A stretch of 64,000 nt of DNA from Trichobilharzia szidati. Taxonomy: Eukaryota > Platyhelminthes > Trematoda > Strigeidida > Schistosomatidae. Both the position numbers and the translations under genes were made by a program. The notes under the pieces were generated by a model. That model was not told the DNA's origin. It made no database searches and was given only the letters and a program-made list of their open reading frames with translations. The stretch is from NCBI GenBank assembly GCA_944472155.2, contig OX235272.1:15794354-15858353 (forward strand), given 5' to 3'. The first letter of the stretch is position 1. Each line of letters opens with the position of its first letter. Of the stretch, positions 22,815-34,189 are shown in pieces.

Positions 22815-23775
22815 TTACTTCCTATTGAAGTTGTCTAGAAGGATAATGAAAGCTTCGCAATTAAACCGACCAACTCAGAGGACATTGCAAAACAGTTTCA
22901 CTAGGATTTTGATGTGGTTGTGTTCTTTGAGCTGGATAGTTAATCTGTGGAGCTTCACCACTCTACTGGGTGACATCTTTAGCGCATACCCCAAAGTCAA
23001 CCTATCAAACCAAAAACCCTCAAGGAAAGCACAAAGAAAGTCGCCCTGCCATATATAAAGGATATCTCAGAAATCACTACAAGATCCTTCAAACCTTTAG
23101 AAATTGAGGTCGTACACAAACCAACAAAGTCACTTCACTCAATTCTATGTCAACCTAAAGACTCAACAGCAAAAGTAGATGAAACCAACATCATCTACGA
23201 AATAGATTGCATCAACTGCGAGCAACACTACATTGACCGAAGTGAACGTCCCCTTCGTCTTCGTATCCATGATCATAAGCTAGCCATCAAAAGACATGAT
23301 ATCCACTCCCTCATATCACTACATACAGACAACCACGGACATCAATTCGACTGGGACAATGTTCAAACATTAGACAGAGGAAACACCAAGAATACTAGAG
23401 AATGTTTAGAAGCTTGTCATTCCAGTGAATCACTAATCAATAGACACATCGTGATAGACAAAATTTATCAACCGATAAGAAAGAAACCTCACACACAAAG
23501 GGTCAAAGTTCCAGCCAAAGAAACAACGAGTGACAATACAAGTAGCCCAGAAGGTGTGAAAACGCACAAAAACAACTAATCACGTCCAAGGTAACCCACC
23601 AGGAGAGATGATTAATAAATTCGTGGAGAAATCTAAAAGCTGACTTCAAATTGAAGTATGCGCTGAAGATGTCGCCTAGTAGGGTGATGAAAGCTCCGCA
23701 AATTAACTATTCAGCTCAGAGAACACAACCACATCAAAATCATCCACCTGAGCTACAAATCTTCTCCATCATATC
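22815..23775 (+). mobile_element. PLE3 copy with multiple terminal repeats
   Basis: A plus-oriented terminal segment (22815-22900: agaaggataatgaaagcttc … caactcagagga) is followed by a minus-oriented one (22905-22990), then the GIY-YIG coding remnant (22983-23579), then a plus-oriented terminal segment (23640-23775, ending cacctgagctacaaatcttc). The same terminal repeat recurs at 26850-26960, 38905-39025, 48880-48990 and 49930-50025. Confidence 0.7.
22983..23579 (+). pseudogene. PLE3 C-terminal fragment: RT C-terminal part and GIY-YIG endonuclease
   Basis: A 198-codon open frame (no ATG start; TAG precedes it at 22980) reading KKVALPYIKDISEITTRSFK, the linker typical before the PLE GIY-YIG domain, then IIYEIDCINCEQHYIDRSER. 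The family YIG strand has become YID, a change in the catalytic core. Downstream NHGHQFDWDNV and ECLEACHSSESLINRHI match the C-terminal half of the domain. The RT palm is absent, so this is a truncated relic with a long surviving frame. The stop is TAA at 23577-23579. Confidence 0.7.
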
Positions 23776-23946
23776 TACTTTCACTGGGAATTAAGGAAGA
23801 CCGGTGAATCAGTCCGCCGTTGAACAGATGCATCTCCTGAAATTGAGGCTGCTTGTCATGTATATATGTTTATACATAGTACCATTTCATTTTTTCTCTC
23901 TTCATATAATCGATTTAAAAAGAGAAAGTAAAACATTTCAACTTAC

Positions 23947-24124
23947 TTGAACATGTGTCAGTCTGTTAGTCAACTGATTCATCCAATGAGCTTCACGTGC
24001 TGCATTTATTCTAGCCGATCTTATCAAATCCATATTGATATGATTTGGTTGAATTGTTTTTAAAATAGCATTCGTTCTCTGTCTACAATCTTCTAGTGCA
24101 CGTGATCGAGCAAATACACCGGTT
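23947..24124 (-). CDS. Internal coding exon of an unidentified host gene
   Basis: On the minus strand a strong pyrimidine tract (cttctttctttcttttc) and ttttcag acceptor lead into a 178-bp exon that ends at caa/gtaagt, a consensus donor. One base completes the incoming codon, then 59 codons follow without stop: TGVFARSRALEDCRQRTNAI, a middle block with HINMDLIRSARINAAR, then EAHWMNQLTNRLTHVQ. Composition is helical and charged, with no membrane segment. It matches no retroelement family in the window and is not repeated. I do not recognise the protein. The ORF continues into intron on both sides, so it cannot be a stand-alone gene. Confidence 0.7.
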
Positions 24125-24314
24125 CTGAAAATTGTCAAGTGAAAAGAAAAGAAAGAAAGAAGAACATTATCAAATAGAAAATTATCCGTAGTTGTACTTT
24201 GAGCATACTGATTGGTATTCATTCCATTGAATGAGAAAAGTAACAGCTGTGATTAGATCATTTCAAGGGGAGAAGATATCCAGTGATTCTAAGGTGATTA
24301 ATCAATCACCTTAA

Positions 24315-24950
24315 ACACTTATTATTATTATTGTTCCCTTGGGTTCCTAGTGGAACATAGGACTTCAGCTGCACGTCTCCACTTGCTTCTCTATTCTGCT
24401 GTACTTTCCACCTCCATCCATGTTAATCAATACTGTTTCAACTTCTCTTCACACGATCTCCTCCATGTCACCCTTGCACTGACATCCCACTCGCCGCTTC
24501 CCTTTCAGGTTCCACTCGAGCTATGGCCTGACGCGCGATGTCACCCAGCGAGTGGCCTCCTCAGCGAGTGAGTGTCCAATCCATCTCACCTTTCTCCTGC
24601 ATATTTATTGGAAGATTGGTTCTTATTTGTTTTGTTTGTTCCCATAGTTTGTTTCTTGTTGGTTCTTGTTCTTTCCGGCCATCTGATCTTGAGTAGAGAG
24701 CCAGCGAAGACAGTTAGTTGTTGATAAAGGTGTGCAACAGGCTGTTGGAAATATTCTTTGTGACACACTGGCCAAGTTTCTGATCCATCCGCATAGAAGA
24801 ACTGACTGACTTGACTGACGTTTGTATTGAAAATCCGAATTTTGTTGTTGATGTTGAGGAGTGACAGCGGAAGATTTCCAGATTGGTTTCAGGTTGATGA
24901 ATGTGTTTCTCGCCTTCTCGATTCTCCATTTGACATCCTCGTCCGTACCT
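24315..24950 (-). mobile_element. RTE/SR2-like LINE 3' fragment (subfamily B), minus strand
   Basis: From about 24950 (TDEDVKWRIEKARNTFIN-like) to an ATT tail at 24315-24333. Retains the QTSVKSVSSSMRMDQKL, NISNSLLHTFINN and Q-SSNKYAGER blocks. The 3' end carries the B-subfamily signature cttgggttcctagtgg. Confidence 0.75.
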
Positions 24951-26149
24951 TAAACACTGGTCAGTTATGTTTTCATAGTACGGCATTCTCAAGCGTCACA
25001 TATCCAAGGCAAAACCAGAATCCTATTGTGAAGTCACTTCCATCGAGGTGGTTCTACCGAATCGTATGTGAAGTCACATACTTGTTGATGACATTATTTA
25101 AACTTGGAGCTATGCCGCAAGATGACAGCAGGTAGAACTCACGATCTATTGGAGTTCAACTGATCTAACTCTGATTACTTGAGAATCCCTAGTTCGACTC
25201 TTTGTGTAGTCATGGCTGTGTACCTACCTTCAAGTTGTCCAAAACTAGAGCGAAATAGCTGTTGAATACTTTCTGGTTTTCAGTAGTTCTCTGATGTATA
25301 CATTACTGACCTTTGATATTTAGATGATTGTGATTATGACTCTAAGTTGTGTTCCGTTCCCCGGGTTACAGAACTATTGACGTCCTTCCTTCCATATTTA
25401 CTGTTGATGGACAGCTTGAAGTCATGATGAAATTGTTGTGTATTTGATGTGATAATAACAGGGTTTTAAAAACCTTCTTAATGATGAAATTACTTGATTA
25501 ATTAGGCAACGAAGGACATCTGTGAATGACTGAGTAACACAGGTTATCCCTTTATGTTCTCTGTTTTCGTTAACCCTAGGATTTGTTAGAGAAAGCACAA
25601 AGCTGGTCGGCTCACAATATGGCATAGTTGTATCAAGGATAGTTTTTTAGGTTAGCATCTGTCGGCGTCTCACGACTCCATAAATGAAGTCACATGGAAA
25701 ATGCAAAGCAGTAGACTACAGCAAACTATCAGAATCGAAACTAGTGACGAGCATCCTTCTAAAATATCTTTGACCCATATGCATAGAGTAAAGTGAAATT
25801 GGTCTTAATTATAATCAGTGCAATGGATATGTGCCGCCAAAGCCGTATGTTCCCCTCGAAATGCACGGAATGGATAAGGATGCTAATAATAGTTCCCAGT
25901 GTTACTTGAAACACACCATATTAATACTCAAATCCTAGCTACCCAGTTCCATATCTGTACATTGAGGTAGTAACCATCAAGCTGAAAAAGCAGGCTGATA
26001 AAGCAAACATAAGAAATATCTCTTGATGAAATTCTGTGGATATCCATTCTTTCGAAAGACGTCCATGAGATACCGTTCTTCAATTTTCCTTAAGATGGGA
26101 GTGTTGCAATGAGTCCTGGCCCTCTTGAATAGTGTTTGTATACAATTCC
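24951..26149. other. Mostly unclassified DNA; SINE1 trace at 25160-25310
   Basis: 25160-25310 follows a degenerate plus-strand SINE1 (ctagttcgactc B-box-like, agagcgaaatagctgttg, ggttttcagtagttctc). A minus frame at 25422-25625 has no motif or splice context. No gene claimed. Confidence 0.4.
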
Positions 26150-26965
26150 TTTTATGCGTTGTAATTACTCACAAGCCAACCTATCAAATCAAAGGCCCCC
26201 AAGGAAAGCACAAAGAAAATCACCATACCATGAATAAAGGACATCTCAGAAATCACTGCAAGACCCTTCAAACCTTTTGGCATTGGCGTCGCACACACAA
26301 ACCAACAAAATAACTTCACTCAGCTGGCTCTGTGTCAACCAAAAGAGTCAACAACGAAAGAAGATAAAACCAACATCATCTACAAAATAAATTGTAACAA
26401 TTGCGAAAAACACTACATTGGCCGAAATGGACGTCCCCTTCGTCTTCGTATCCATGATCATAAGCTAGCCGTCGAAAGACATGACATCCACTCCCTCATA
26501 TCACTACATACAGACAACCACGGGCATCAATTCGATTGGGACAACCACCGTTCAAATACTAGACAGAGGAAACGTCAAGAATGCTAGGGAATTTTTAGAA
26601 GCCTGGCATTCCAGTGAATCATCAATCAATAGACACATCGAGATAGACAAAATTTATCAACCGATAAGAAGGAAACCTCACACACAAAGGGTCAAAGTTC
26701 AAGTCAAAGAAACAATGAGTGACAATACAAGTAACCTAGAAGGTGTGAAAACTCACAAAAGTAACCAATCACGTCCAAGGTCACCCACCGGAAGAGATGA
26801 TTATTAAACTCCTGGAGAAATCTAATAGCTCACTTCAAATTGAAGTATGCACTGCAGGTGTTGCCTAGTAGGCCAGTGAAAGCTTCGCAAATAAACTATC
26901 CAGCTCAGAGAACACAACCAAATCAAAATTATCCACCTGAGCTACAAATCTTCTCCGTCACACCC
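26150..26965 (+). mobile_element. PLE3 copy: GIY-YIG region and 3' terminal repeat
   Basis: Coding order: a decayed linker (26160-26340), then NIIYKINCNNCEKHYIGRNG with the YIG motif intact, then LRIHDHKLAVERHDIHSLIS, NHGHQFDWDN, a frameshift near 26550, and DRGNVKNAREFLEAWHSSES (frame of 26481-26807). The 3' terminal repeat ends at cacctgagctacaaatcttc (26960). Closely related to 22983-23775, but here YIG is conserved and the frame is broken instead. Confidence 0.7.
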
Positions 26966-28374
26966 ATAAAATTAACCATTATGACACAACATTTATTAAA
27001 CCTTGAGTAAAGCAACTGTTTTTCATACTGTAATGCTTACTAATCTTTATGTCGACACTGACTGAGTATGGACGTCTCTTAACACTTATTGTTTCCATTA
27101 TGACTGAGTGATACTAGACTGTAGTTGCCGTCTAAATTGACTTATATGCACCTCCAGAACACGACATCATATAACCGCTTGACCAACACTGAGGTATACA
27201 CACAAAAGTCAGTGTGTGAAAAACAACGAGTCAAACAAAAACGCTAACATTCCTTAGACAAAATATATGACACATTATATTTGCAAACCCTCGGGGAACT
27301 AAGCCAGAAATCAACGAATCAAGACTGTACAATATGGTTATCAGGTCAGTAAGACGACTTCGCGGCTAACATAGACAGTTGTCCTATCCGTCCTAACAGT
27401 TTCAGTGTGTGTGTTGAACGAGTGTTTTACCGGACGAACTTGCAAAAATGAAAAAAATCTTATCCGCCTATAGAGTAAAAAGTGCCTTTCTTTCACTCTT
27501 GCTCTTTTTCTAGCAGCATTTTAGCTTAATCAGAAAAAAGAAACTTTTTCCCTAACTAGATTGTCCATCGAATAAACTTTTTTCCCCTTTCTCTATTTTG
27601 TATTTTCTTTCCAAAAGCAAGCAGACAGTAGCGTAAAAACAAACGGGCGCATAGATGAGCAACAATTAGTCTAACTATTATTTTGGTGAAAATAAGAGTC
27701 TAGCAGTAAGTAGCAACTCATTAGCAACTTATGTATGTATGTATTCATGCGTGCTCATAGATGAGTACATTTCAGTCTGGATTTATTCGTGTTTAGTCGT
27801 ATTGATGCAGAAAAAAAGAAAGATAATGGGAAAGAGATAGAGGCAGAAGCGGGGTGGGGTGGGCGGGAGAAGACACTCTCACCCTATAGTACCTGTCGAT
27901 AAATGCTACTGATAAGAATAAAAGTTATCGTGATACTTATCATCGGTCAGTTGAGTAGTGATAAATCGTTGCCGACAAGAAGCTTTCTTTTTTTTTGTTA
28001 TCCAATAAAATATGAATCGAGTTTCATTATACCATAAGCATTGTTGATATGCGTGCTTTTTTTAAAATCTTCTGTCGGAGATATTATCAGTGTGTGGATA
28101 AATGATCCATAAATGCAAACAGTTAGTTAGTTACCGATAGGGGCAGTTAGTAAATTTTTGGGAGAGAAATTTTGCGTCGGCAGGTGTTCCACTGGGGAAC
28201 TTTCAGGATAACTAACTACTCAATGTTTTATTAAACAAGTTAGAAGACGCTGCTGTTTTTCAGCTCGAAAGCTGCTTTTTGAAATAAATCGACTTGTAAT
28301 ATAATGATATGCACCCGGGATATAATAAACAGCCTATCATAGAAAATCAAGGATTATGAAAATTATATTTTTGC
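26966..28374. other. Large apparently unique region, no gene seen
   Basis: No repeat family or exon found. Notable composition: a G-rich purine run at 27845-27870 (ggggtggggtgggcggg) and T-runs at 27985 and 28055. It could be host intergenic or regulatory DNA, but nothing supports a specific role. Confidence 0.4.
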
Positions 28375-28745
28375 CATGAAGATTCAAGGCTGTCGCCTTC
28401 TCCTTACACGATCTCATCCATGCCACCCTCTGACTCAAGCAGAACGCACCATTTCCTGATCGTCTGGCATGCGATGTCACTCAGCAATCCTTTTAGCATT
28501 ATTTCAATCTGTCTTCACTTTCGTTAACATATTTCTGGGCTGGGGGCAATAGGTTATTAGTCCGTTTGTTGCACTGCAGAGTTCCTTGTTGCTAATCTTT
28601 TCTAACCGGTCATCTTATCTTCAGTATGGAGCCAGAGAAAGGCAGCTTTTGATAATAGTATGAAGCCTGTTAGAAATGCTTTTAGTGACATGGCAATTCT
28701 CCAAATGAATGAACCATGTATTAGCGCTATATGTTACCAGTAACT
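28375..28745 (-). mobile_element. Very old RTE-like LINE 3' fragment, minus strand
   Basis: Recognisable only from the conserved 3' region (acgatctcatccatgccac, gcatgcgatgtcactcag, gccagagaaaggcag on plus). No readable frame remains. Comparable in age to 39638-40340. Confidence 0.5.
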
Positions 28746-28983
28746 GCTTGTAATGAATAAAAATGGGTCTTTAGAATAAAACTATTGTAACAACAGAAGA
28801 CAAGGGCCAGGCAACAGATCGTTTATTACGGAAAATCAACACATATTTGTAGATTTTGACGTACATTATTCTAGGTTAATGTTAGTGGAAAATACAGTCT
28901 GTTGATTGGTTGTTTCTCACACAAAGTTAACCTTGCATCTCTTGTGGCTGTGTCAGTTCTGTATCCGTCTGTCCATCCTGACC

Positions 28984-29109
28984 TTGACCTCAATTACTGT
29001 CAACCAATTTGGCTAGCAACCATCTCTCACCACATGACTAATATTTGATACATAAACATTGACCTCAATTACTGTCAACCAATTTGGCTAGCAACCATCT
29101 CTCACCACA
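28984..29109. repeat. Two identical 51-bp direct repeats, 75-bp period
   Basis: 28984-29034 and 29059-29109 appear identical (start ttgacctcaattactgtc, end catctctcaccaca), separated by 24 bp. This is a local tandem duplication with no coding content. Confidence 0.85.
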
Positions 29110-29224
29110 CTATCAGACAAAGTGAAAGTGGTGTGGTCTTAATCTGTAAGTGGAGATTACTCCCAAGGTGTCGAGTCTGACAGAATTTCACAGATTCCAA
29201 GGTAGATTTTGTCATTGACAATTA

Positions 29225-29545
29225 CATACAGTATTGTTTTCAATTAGATCTCATCAGGCTTAACTCTAATATATATATAAGTTTACAAATAAAATAAAAT
29301 CTGTGATATCACAGATTGCCTCACTTTTTTATCCTTATTATTGATAATACCATTTCTGTTATTCCTATAATTATTATTATCATTACTACTAATATGACTA
29401 ATTGCACAATTTATATTCACCATCGTATTATCCTATAGACAAAACACAATGGTTGGTTTATATTTGAATTTTTATTTGTAAACTTATATATATTAGAGTT
29501 AAGCCTGATGAGATCTAATTGAAAACAACAATATTGTTTGCTTAA
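29225..29545. mobile_element. Short PLE2-derived unit with inverted termini
   Basis: 29225-29292 (minus-oriented) and about 29466-29545 (plus-oriented) are inverted copies of the PLE2 terminal repeat, separated by ~175 bp of AT-rich sequence with no coding remnant. It resembles a non-autonomous derivative keeping only the termini and the ribozyme. Confidence 0.6.
29499..29545 (+). ncRNA. Hammerhead ribozyme motif in a PLE2 terminus
   Basis: Stem I TTAAGC (29499-29504), core CTGATGA (29505-29511), a weak 3-bp stem II around CTA (29512-29520), GAAA (29521-29524), stem III ACA…TGT with a 7-nt loop, a T at the cleavage position (triplet TTT), then the closing strand GCTTAA (29540-29545). Hammerheads are known in PLE terminal repeats. 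The weak stem II and the UUU triplet predict low activity. Confidence 0.6.
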
Positions 29546-29574
29546 ATGTGTTGTTCTAAATTACATACAGGCTT

Positions 29575-29790
29575 GAGAAGCAATGAAAACCTAGAAGTAC
29601 TGGTTTGATCCCATCAGGCATCAAACTGAAGATTCTCAGGTTATGAGAAGAGCACATTATCATTTAGCGATTAGGTGGGTTGGGATCCAAGTGGCCATAA
29701 ATTCAAACTTCCGTAAATTCGTGATGTGGCACCACCACTAGGTGCCGTCTCTAGAGAGTATCCATGGTGAGAAAATTTCATTATGAAATC
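29575..29790 (-). repeat. Diverged SINE1-like copy, minus strand
   Basis: Follows the SINE1 order (tgaaaacctagaagtactgg … gggatccaagtggccat … cgtaaattcgtgatg) with the ribozyme destroyed. Confidence 0.45.
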
Positions 29791-31974
29791 AATAAAACTC
29801 CTAAAATCCCAACAAATGCAAGTTAGTTCACTGTCTGTTAGTAACTAGTGACGAGATAAATTTCTCAGAGTTTTGATGGATGGCCTTTTCCTAATGGGGT
29901 GACAGATACTTAACAATGAACTCAGTTAGCGACAGTCAGCGACGAACTGAAAGTAGTAGGTAAATTTCGTGTTATACTAGATTTTGACTGATTATATGAC
30001 AGAATGATAACGTGCCTGTCCCTTGGTAGAGTCATGCGTGTAAACTGCTGAAAAATACAACATTGGTGCAGTCCAATTATCAAGTGATTCTCGGTTTTCT
30101 ATGGTCCTCTAACTAATTTTTCACTTAGTGATCTTTAGTTTACTTCACTGAAATAATGTCTCCCTCAACTGCAGACATGTTTCTAAACAGATCTGTCAGC
30201 GAAGTGAACAATAATATACGTATTGGGTGACGACTGAGGGTAACAGAAAAATCGACTTAGCAGCAGGATTCCAACCATTGGCATGCAGATTACTAGCATT
30301 TCACTCTATCAGCTAAGCTACGATACTTAGCCTCTAATCAGGTTGTCATTTCACTTCACTGATAAAGGATTGAGTACATAACCCTCATGCAGGCTTGTCT
30401 AGAAAGCTAGTATGGTGATGAACAATTCTTCAGACTATAGATATTATTTTACTCAAGGACATCAGGAGACAAACCACAGTACATTTCAACATTTTATGAT
30501 ATCAACTTTATTTAGGAACAAGGGCGTTACACCTGAATAATGCTTTTGCACTACTACTAAAGCTTATAGTTTTTCTCGGAAAAAGGTTAGAACTTTATTC
30601 TTTGAGGAAGACATAGAAGAAGAGGGGAGGAAAAAATCACGTTGGTTTCCATGACTATATTAACTGATTTACACTGTTATTGTTAATGTCAGCGATAATG
30701 TGTGGTTCTACGCCCATGCAATGATGACAAGATAAGACAGCTTCACTTCGAAACTCCAGTTCATACAAACTATTGCTGTTCCAGATGTTCCTTTTTCTTC
30801 ATTTCATGATGTCTATATTGACTTATTCACACTTGGTCTTATCTCCTTTGTTGGTGACTTTATATGTCCCTTCTCAGACGTCACAGTTTGTCTGCTCAAA
30901 GAATATATATTATTCAATATATATCTGTTTGCAAGTAATGTAAACCTTTATTTGACCTAATCAACCTTTTTGCAGCCTTTATTATTGCCTTACATGAGTA
31001 TGGATTAAATAAAAAAGGGGGAAGAGAGAGACAAACAAATAAGCAAGCAATGTCTAAATGACCTGGCACGGACCTTGGATAGACAGACATTCGTCTCCTT
31101 GAAATTCTGAAATGCTTTCTCAGAGTCTTTCCCAGATGAGTCTTATTCACTCACTACCTTCATGCGGTGATGGTAGTCCTCACAAAAGTGAAAAGGCAAA
31201 TATGAATGCTTGATGTTTTGCAGTTGGATCGGGGAACACGTAGACCTATCTATGGAAGCTAGAAAACCCTGATTTCAAATCTAGAGTGTGCACATCAGCT
31301 AAGGAATCCAAATGGCTTTGATGGTGTGTGTGATCTTGTCTCTGGCTACCGTACCGTAACCATACGAACGTAGCCGCTAATGCTGCTTCAGTGCCGTGTG
31401 GATAAGACTACATGTCAAATGCCAGGATGAGGTTGGCACCCTTAGATAACCAGCAGCTTCCGTTTAGGAACCTACACGTATTTTCGTACTGTCGCACAAA
31501 CTACGAGATTTTGTGTGTCAATAATACGCAAAGTTTGTGTTTTGATAAAAAATATAAATAATAAATGCCAATGATAAGCAAAATATGAAAAAGTCCTGTT
31601 TATGCTTAATTTTGGCAATATAGGCCGCTTGAACGAATCCCTCTGAGTTACCAGAATGAACCATTCAAAGTCATTTATTTATGACGGTTAGTAGGCGCCA
31701 TTTCGTCCCACTTGGGATCGGTAAATTGTGCGTAGCTGCTGCGCCATAGCGAATGATGTTGTTACCATTGAGAATTGAATACTGAACTCAATGCTGCACA
31801 AACTGCACAGCAATATCTAATGAGAAAAAAAGGGCTCCGGAAACCACCTGGTGTTCATCAGATATAATTTAAAATTATTCATTCATGTTCGAGATTTCCC
31901 GTTTATATTTATGACCGGGATATATCAGCCTCATTTTGGGCTCCTAATCTGATCCGAATACTCTTTGAAATTTA
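29791..31974. other. Long stretch without recognised genes
   Basis: Holds a degenerate SINE1 trace (about 29980-30140), a tRNA-like head on minus (30235-30335) and otherwise unclassified DNA. Frames at 30914-31150 (minus) and about 30757-30910 (plus) have no convincing family match. Confidence 0.4.
30235..30335 (-). repeat. tRNA-like SINE head, minus strand
   Basis: Minus strand: tagcttagctgatagagtg (A-box-like), then ggttggaatcctgctg (B-box-like). Acceptor-stem pairing is not evident, so this is a SINE remnant and not a tRNA gene. Confidence 0.5.
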
Positions 31975-32340
31975 ATAGAAATATTCTGATGCTCTCTAGT
32001 GACTTGCTACAGGACGGAGTTTCCTGGAGTTCTAGTTAGAAGCTGTGACCAGTGAGGTCCATTCAGTCAAGTGTGAGGATGGAGTTCCCACCGATGACAA
32101 TGGTTGGTGGTCCCCCTAATTCACGAATTGATAGAAGTTTGAATTCATGGACTGGCCATTGAATTGGGTCCCAGTGGCTGAATGGTATACGAGCTTGCCT
32201 TGTAACTGGAAGGTCATGGGTTCGAAGCCTGTTGTTAGGTGTGTACTCCCAAACTAGGATGAAACAGCTGTCCAGTATTCCCTGATTTTCAAAGGTCCTC
32301 TAACTGATATCAGTCCGTGATGAACTCGTAGAAGAAGTTA
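31975..32340 (+). mobile_element. SINE1 near-full-length, plus strand
   Basis: 5' module from 31990 (tgctctctagtgacttgc), tRNA-like head at 32165-32230 (tggctgaatggtatacgag … gggttcgaagcc), and a ribozyme zone with the CUGANGA core deleted (gtgtgtactcccaaactagg), leaving GATGAAACAGCTGTCCAGTA. Tail to 32335. Confidence 0.7.
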
Positions 32341-32374
32341 TAAAATGTGATATTTTTTATTACACATACTAATT

Positions 32375-32640
32375 TCCTAAGTAATTATCACCTACAGTTC
32401 TCCTGAATCTTCTATATATAGCTGAAGCTGTTGCAATACGATTGAATGAATCAGAAGTTTGTATCTGAAAAGAACACGTTCAGATGCTGTTTCAATCGTG
32501 ACCGGAATTGAATTAAAATTTCTTCTTCCCTCCTTAGACAGTGCCTTCTCCTCTTAACTCTCTTTCTCCGTGACTTTGCTTATTGTAATTTATAATTATA
32601 ATAATAATTATTATTACTCGATTTTTCATTGAAAATATTC
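32375..32640 (+). pseudogene. PLE2 GIY-YIG C-terminal scrap
   Basis: Encodes LLYIAEAVAIRLNESEVCI then KEHVQMLFQS after a stop, parallel to FLHIAEAVAIRSTELELCIQ in the copy at 9051-9251. The start of the family 3' non-coding region follows. Confidence 0.65.
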
Positions 32641-32699
32641 TGATATATTATACGCAATAATATCTTAATAACCACAGTTTCTGCCCTGTTCGGTACAAA

Positions 32700-34150
32700 A
32701 GAGCCTTAGGAAGGTGCCTCTTCAGTAGAATCCAACGAATATGAACTGAAGACACACTTAATGCGGAAGAAAGAAAGTTGACACAAACTCTGGTGTATAA
32801 CAATTATCCAGACAAGTTCATCAGGAGATATAAAGTAGTCAGAACACCAAGACCCACTTTCCAACTCGCCCCTACGAAAGACGTGTACATCAAGCTACCC
32901 TATATGGGGCATCAAAGCAGCTTGATGACCAGACAAAGACTGAACGCTGCTGTTAAAAAGCTAATATCATTATAATTGAGAATGTAAAGCCAGTATATCT
33001 ATCTAAGCCCTTCGAAAATGCGAAGAATGATGTCACATCCCACTGTGTTTGCCAATTTGAATGTACGTGTGGACACACATACATAGGGAGGACTCATCGA
33101 TCTCTGCAAGTAAGGGATGGCTTCAGAGCATATTCCTAAATGGCTCCAGAAACAAATGGAATCTTCAGAACATATTAACGGTGAGAACTGGAGACCTAAC
33201 TCTTCTATTGCGAAACATATTATAGAGACAGGACATAAAATTGACGTTAACAGATCTTTTAAACCTATCTATAAAACGTGTTTGGGGCGTATCCTAAAGT
33301 TTGTGGAAGCCCTAGCAATTAGAAAGTTTAAGCCACCTTTATGCGTTCAGAAACAATTCGTCATCACATTAAATCTTCCTTGGTAAATTTTGTTTTGATA
33401 CCATAGCAGATGTACTATTACCCCTGCTATTTAGTTTAGTGGTCTTCATTGTTATTTTGACTTTCAATATGTCCTTTTAACTTGACCTAAGTCTATTTCC
33501 TCACCTCTTACCTCTTAATAAATTTCATATATATATTCCTATGACAAGTCCGTGTGTGATCAGATTGTTCGAAATGTGTTGCGCAAATACACGAGTACAC
33601 GATTCAGACAAATTACGTCTTCTTATTGCTTTATCTAAATTCATAAAGGGAACTAATTGTTTTAAATATCTCTTTTCTGAATATATACCTCCACCTGTTT
33701 CATTTTACATATTGGTTAATTTATGATGACCTTTTCACCACAGTCTCACTATGGCCACCTCTTGATTGCATACTGTTTTACTTTAGCGATTCATTAAAAA
33801 CACTTTTTAGAAACATGAAGTGATTTGTCAATTTTCCTTCCCCACACTGAGTGTATCTATTATTGACTAATCACTGTCATCGTTTCACATTTCACAATAT
33901 TTTGTGATTGAATTGAGCTCAGTAAGTTTGTCATACAAATGCCAGTTGTCTTAACACTATATAACTAATCTGTTAAGCTGTGCGAACACGTATACACCGC
34001 ATAACTAGCCATTATTTTAACGATAACAAATAATATATATTTATCTTTAAATATTCTCAATATTAATATAAGAGCAAGACATATAAGCGAATGATATTGT
34101 TTTCAATTAGATCATCTTCAGGGTTTACTCTAATTTACATAAATTTATAC
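32700..34150 (+). mobile_element. PLE2 remnant: RT C-terminus, GIY-YIG and 3' region
   Basis: Order: RALGRCLFSRIQRI and LVYNNYPDKFIRRYKVV (thumb), DVYIKLPYMGHQSS (32778-32975), a frameshifted stretch encoding CQFECTCGHTYIGRTHRSLQ (GIY-YIG core), then HIIETGHKIDVNRSFKPIYK and FVEALAIRKFKPPLCVQKQF (33117-33386). The remaining 750 bp is the PLE2 3' non-coding region shared with 9252-9900, ending in a minus-oriented terminal repeat with a degenerate hammerhead (34084-34130). RT motifs A-C are missing. Confidence 0.7.
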
Positions 34151-34189
34151 ATAACAGTTTTAAGCAATGACGGTGATTTTGTGGATCAA

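Noticed and set aside
30757..30910. Frame with a faint Gypsy-integrase-like FHDVYIDL pattern
   Set aside because: Only a few residues match, no zinc-binding or DDE residues are visible, and no LTR was found.
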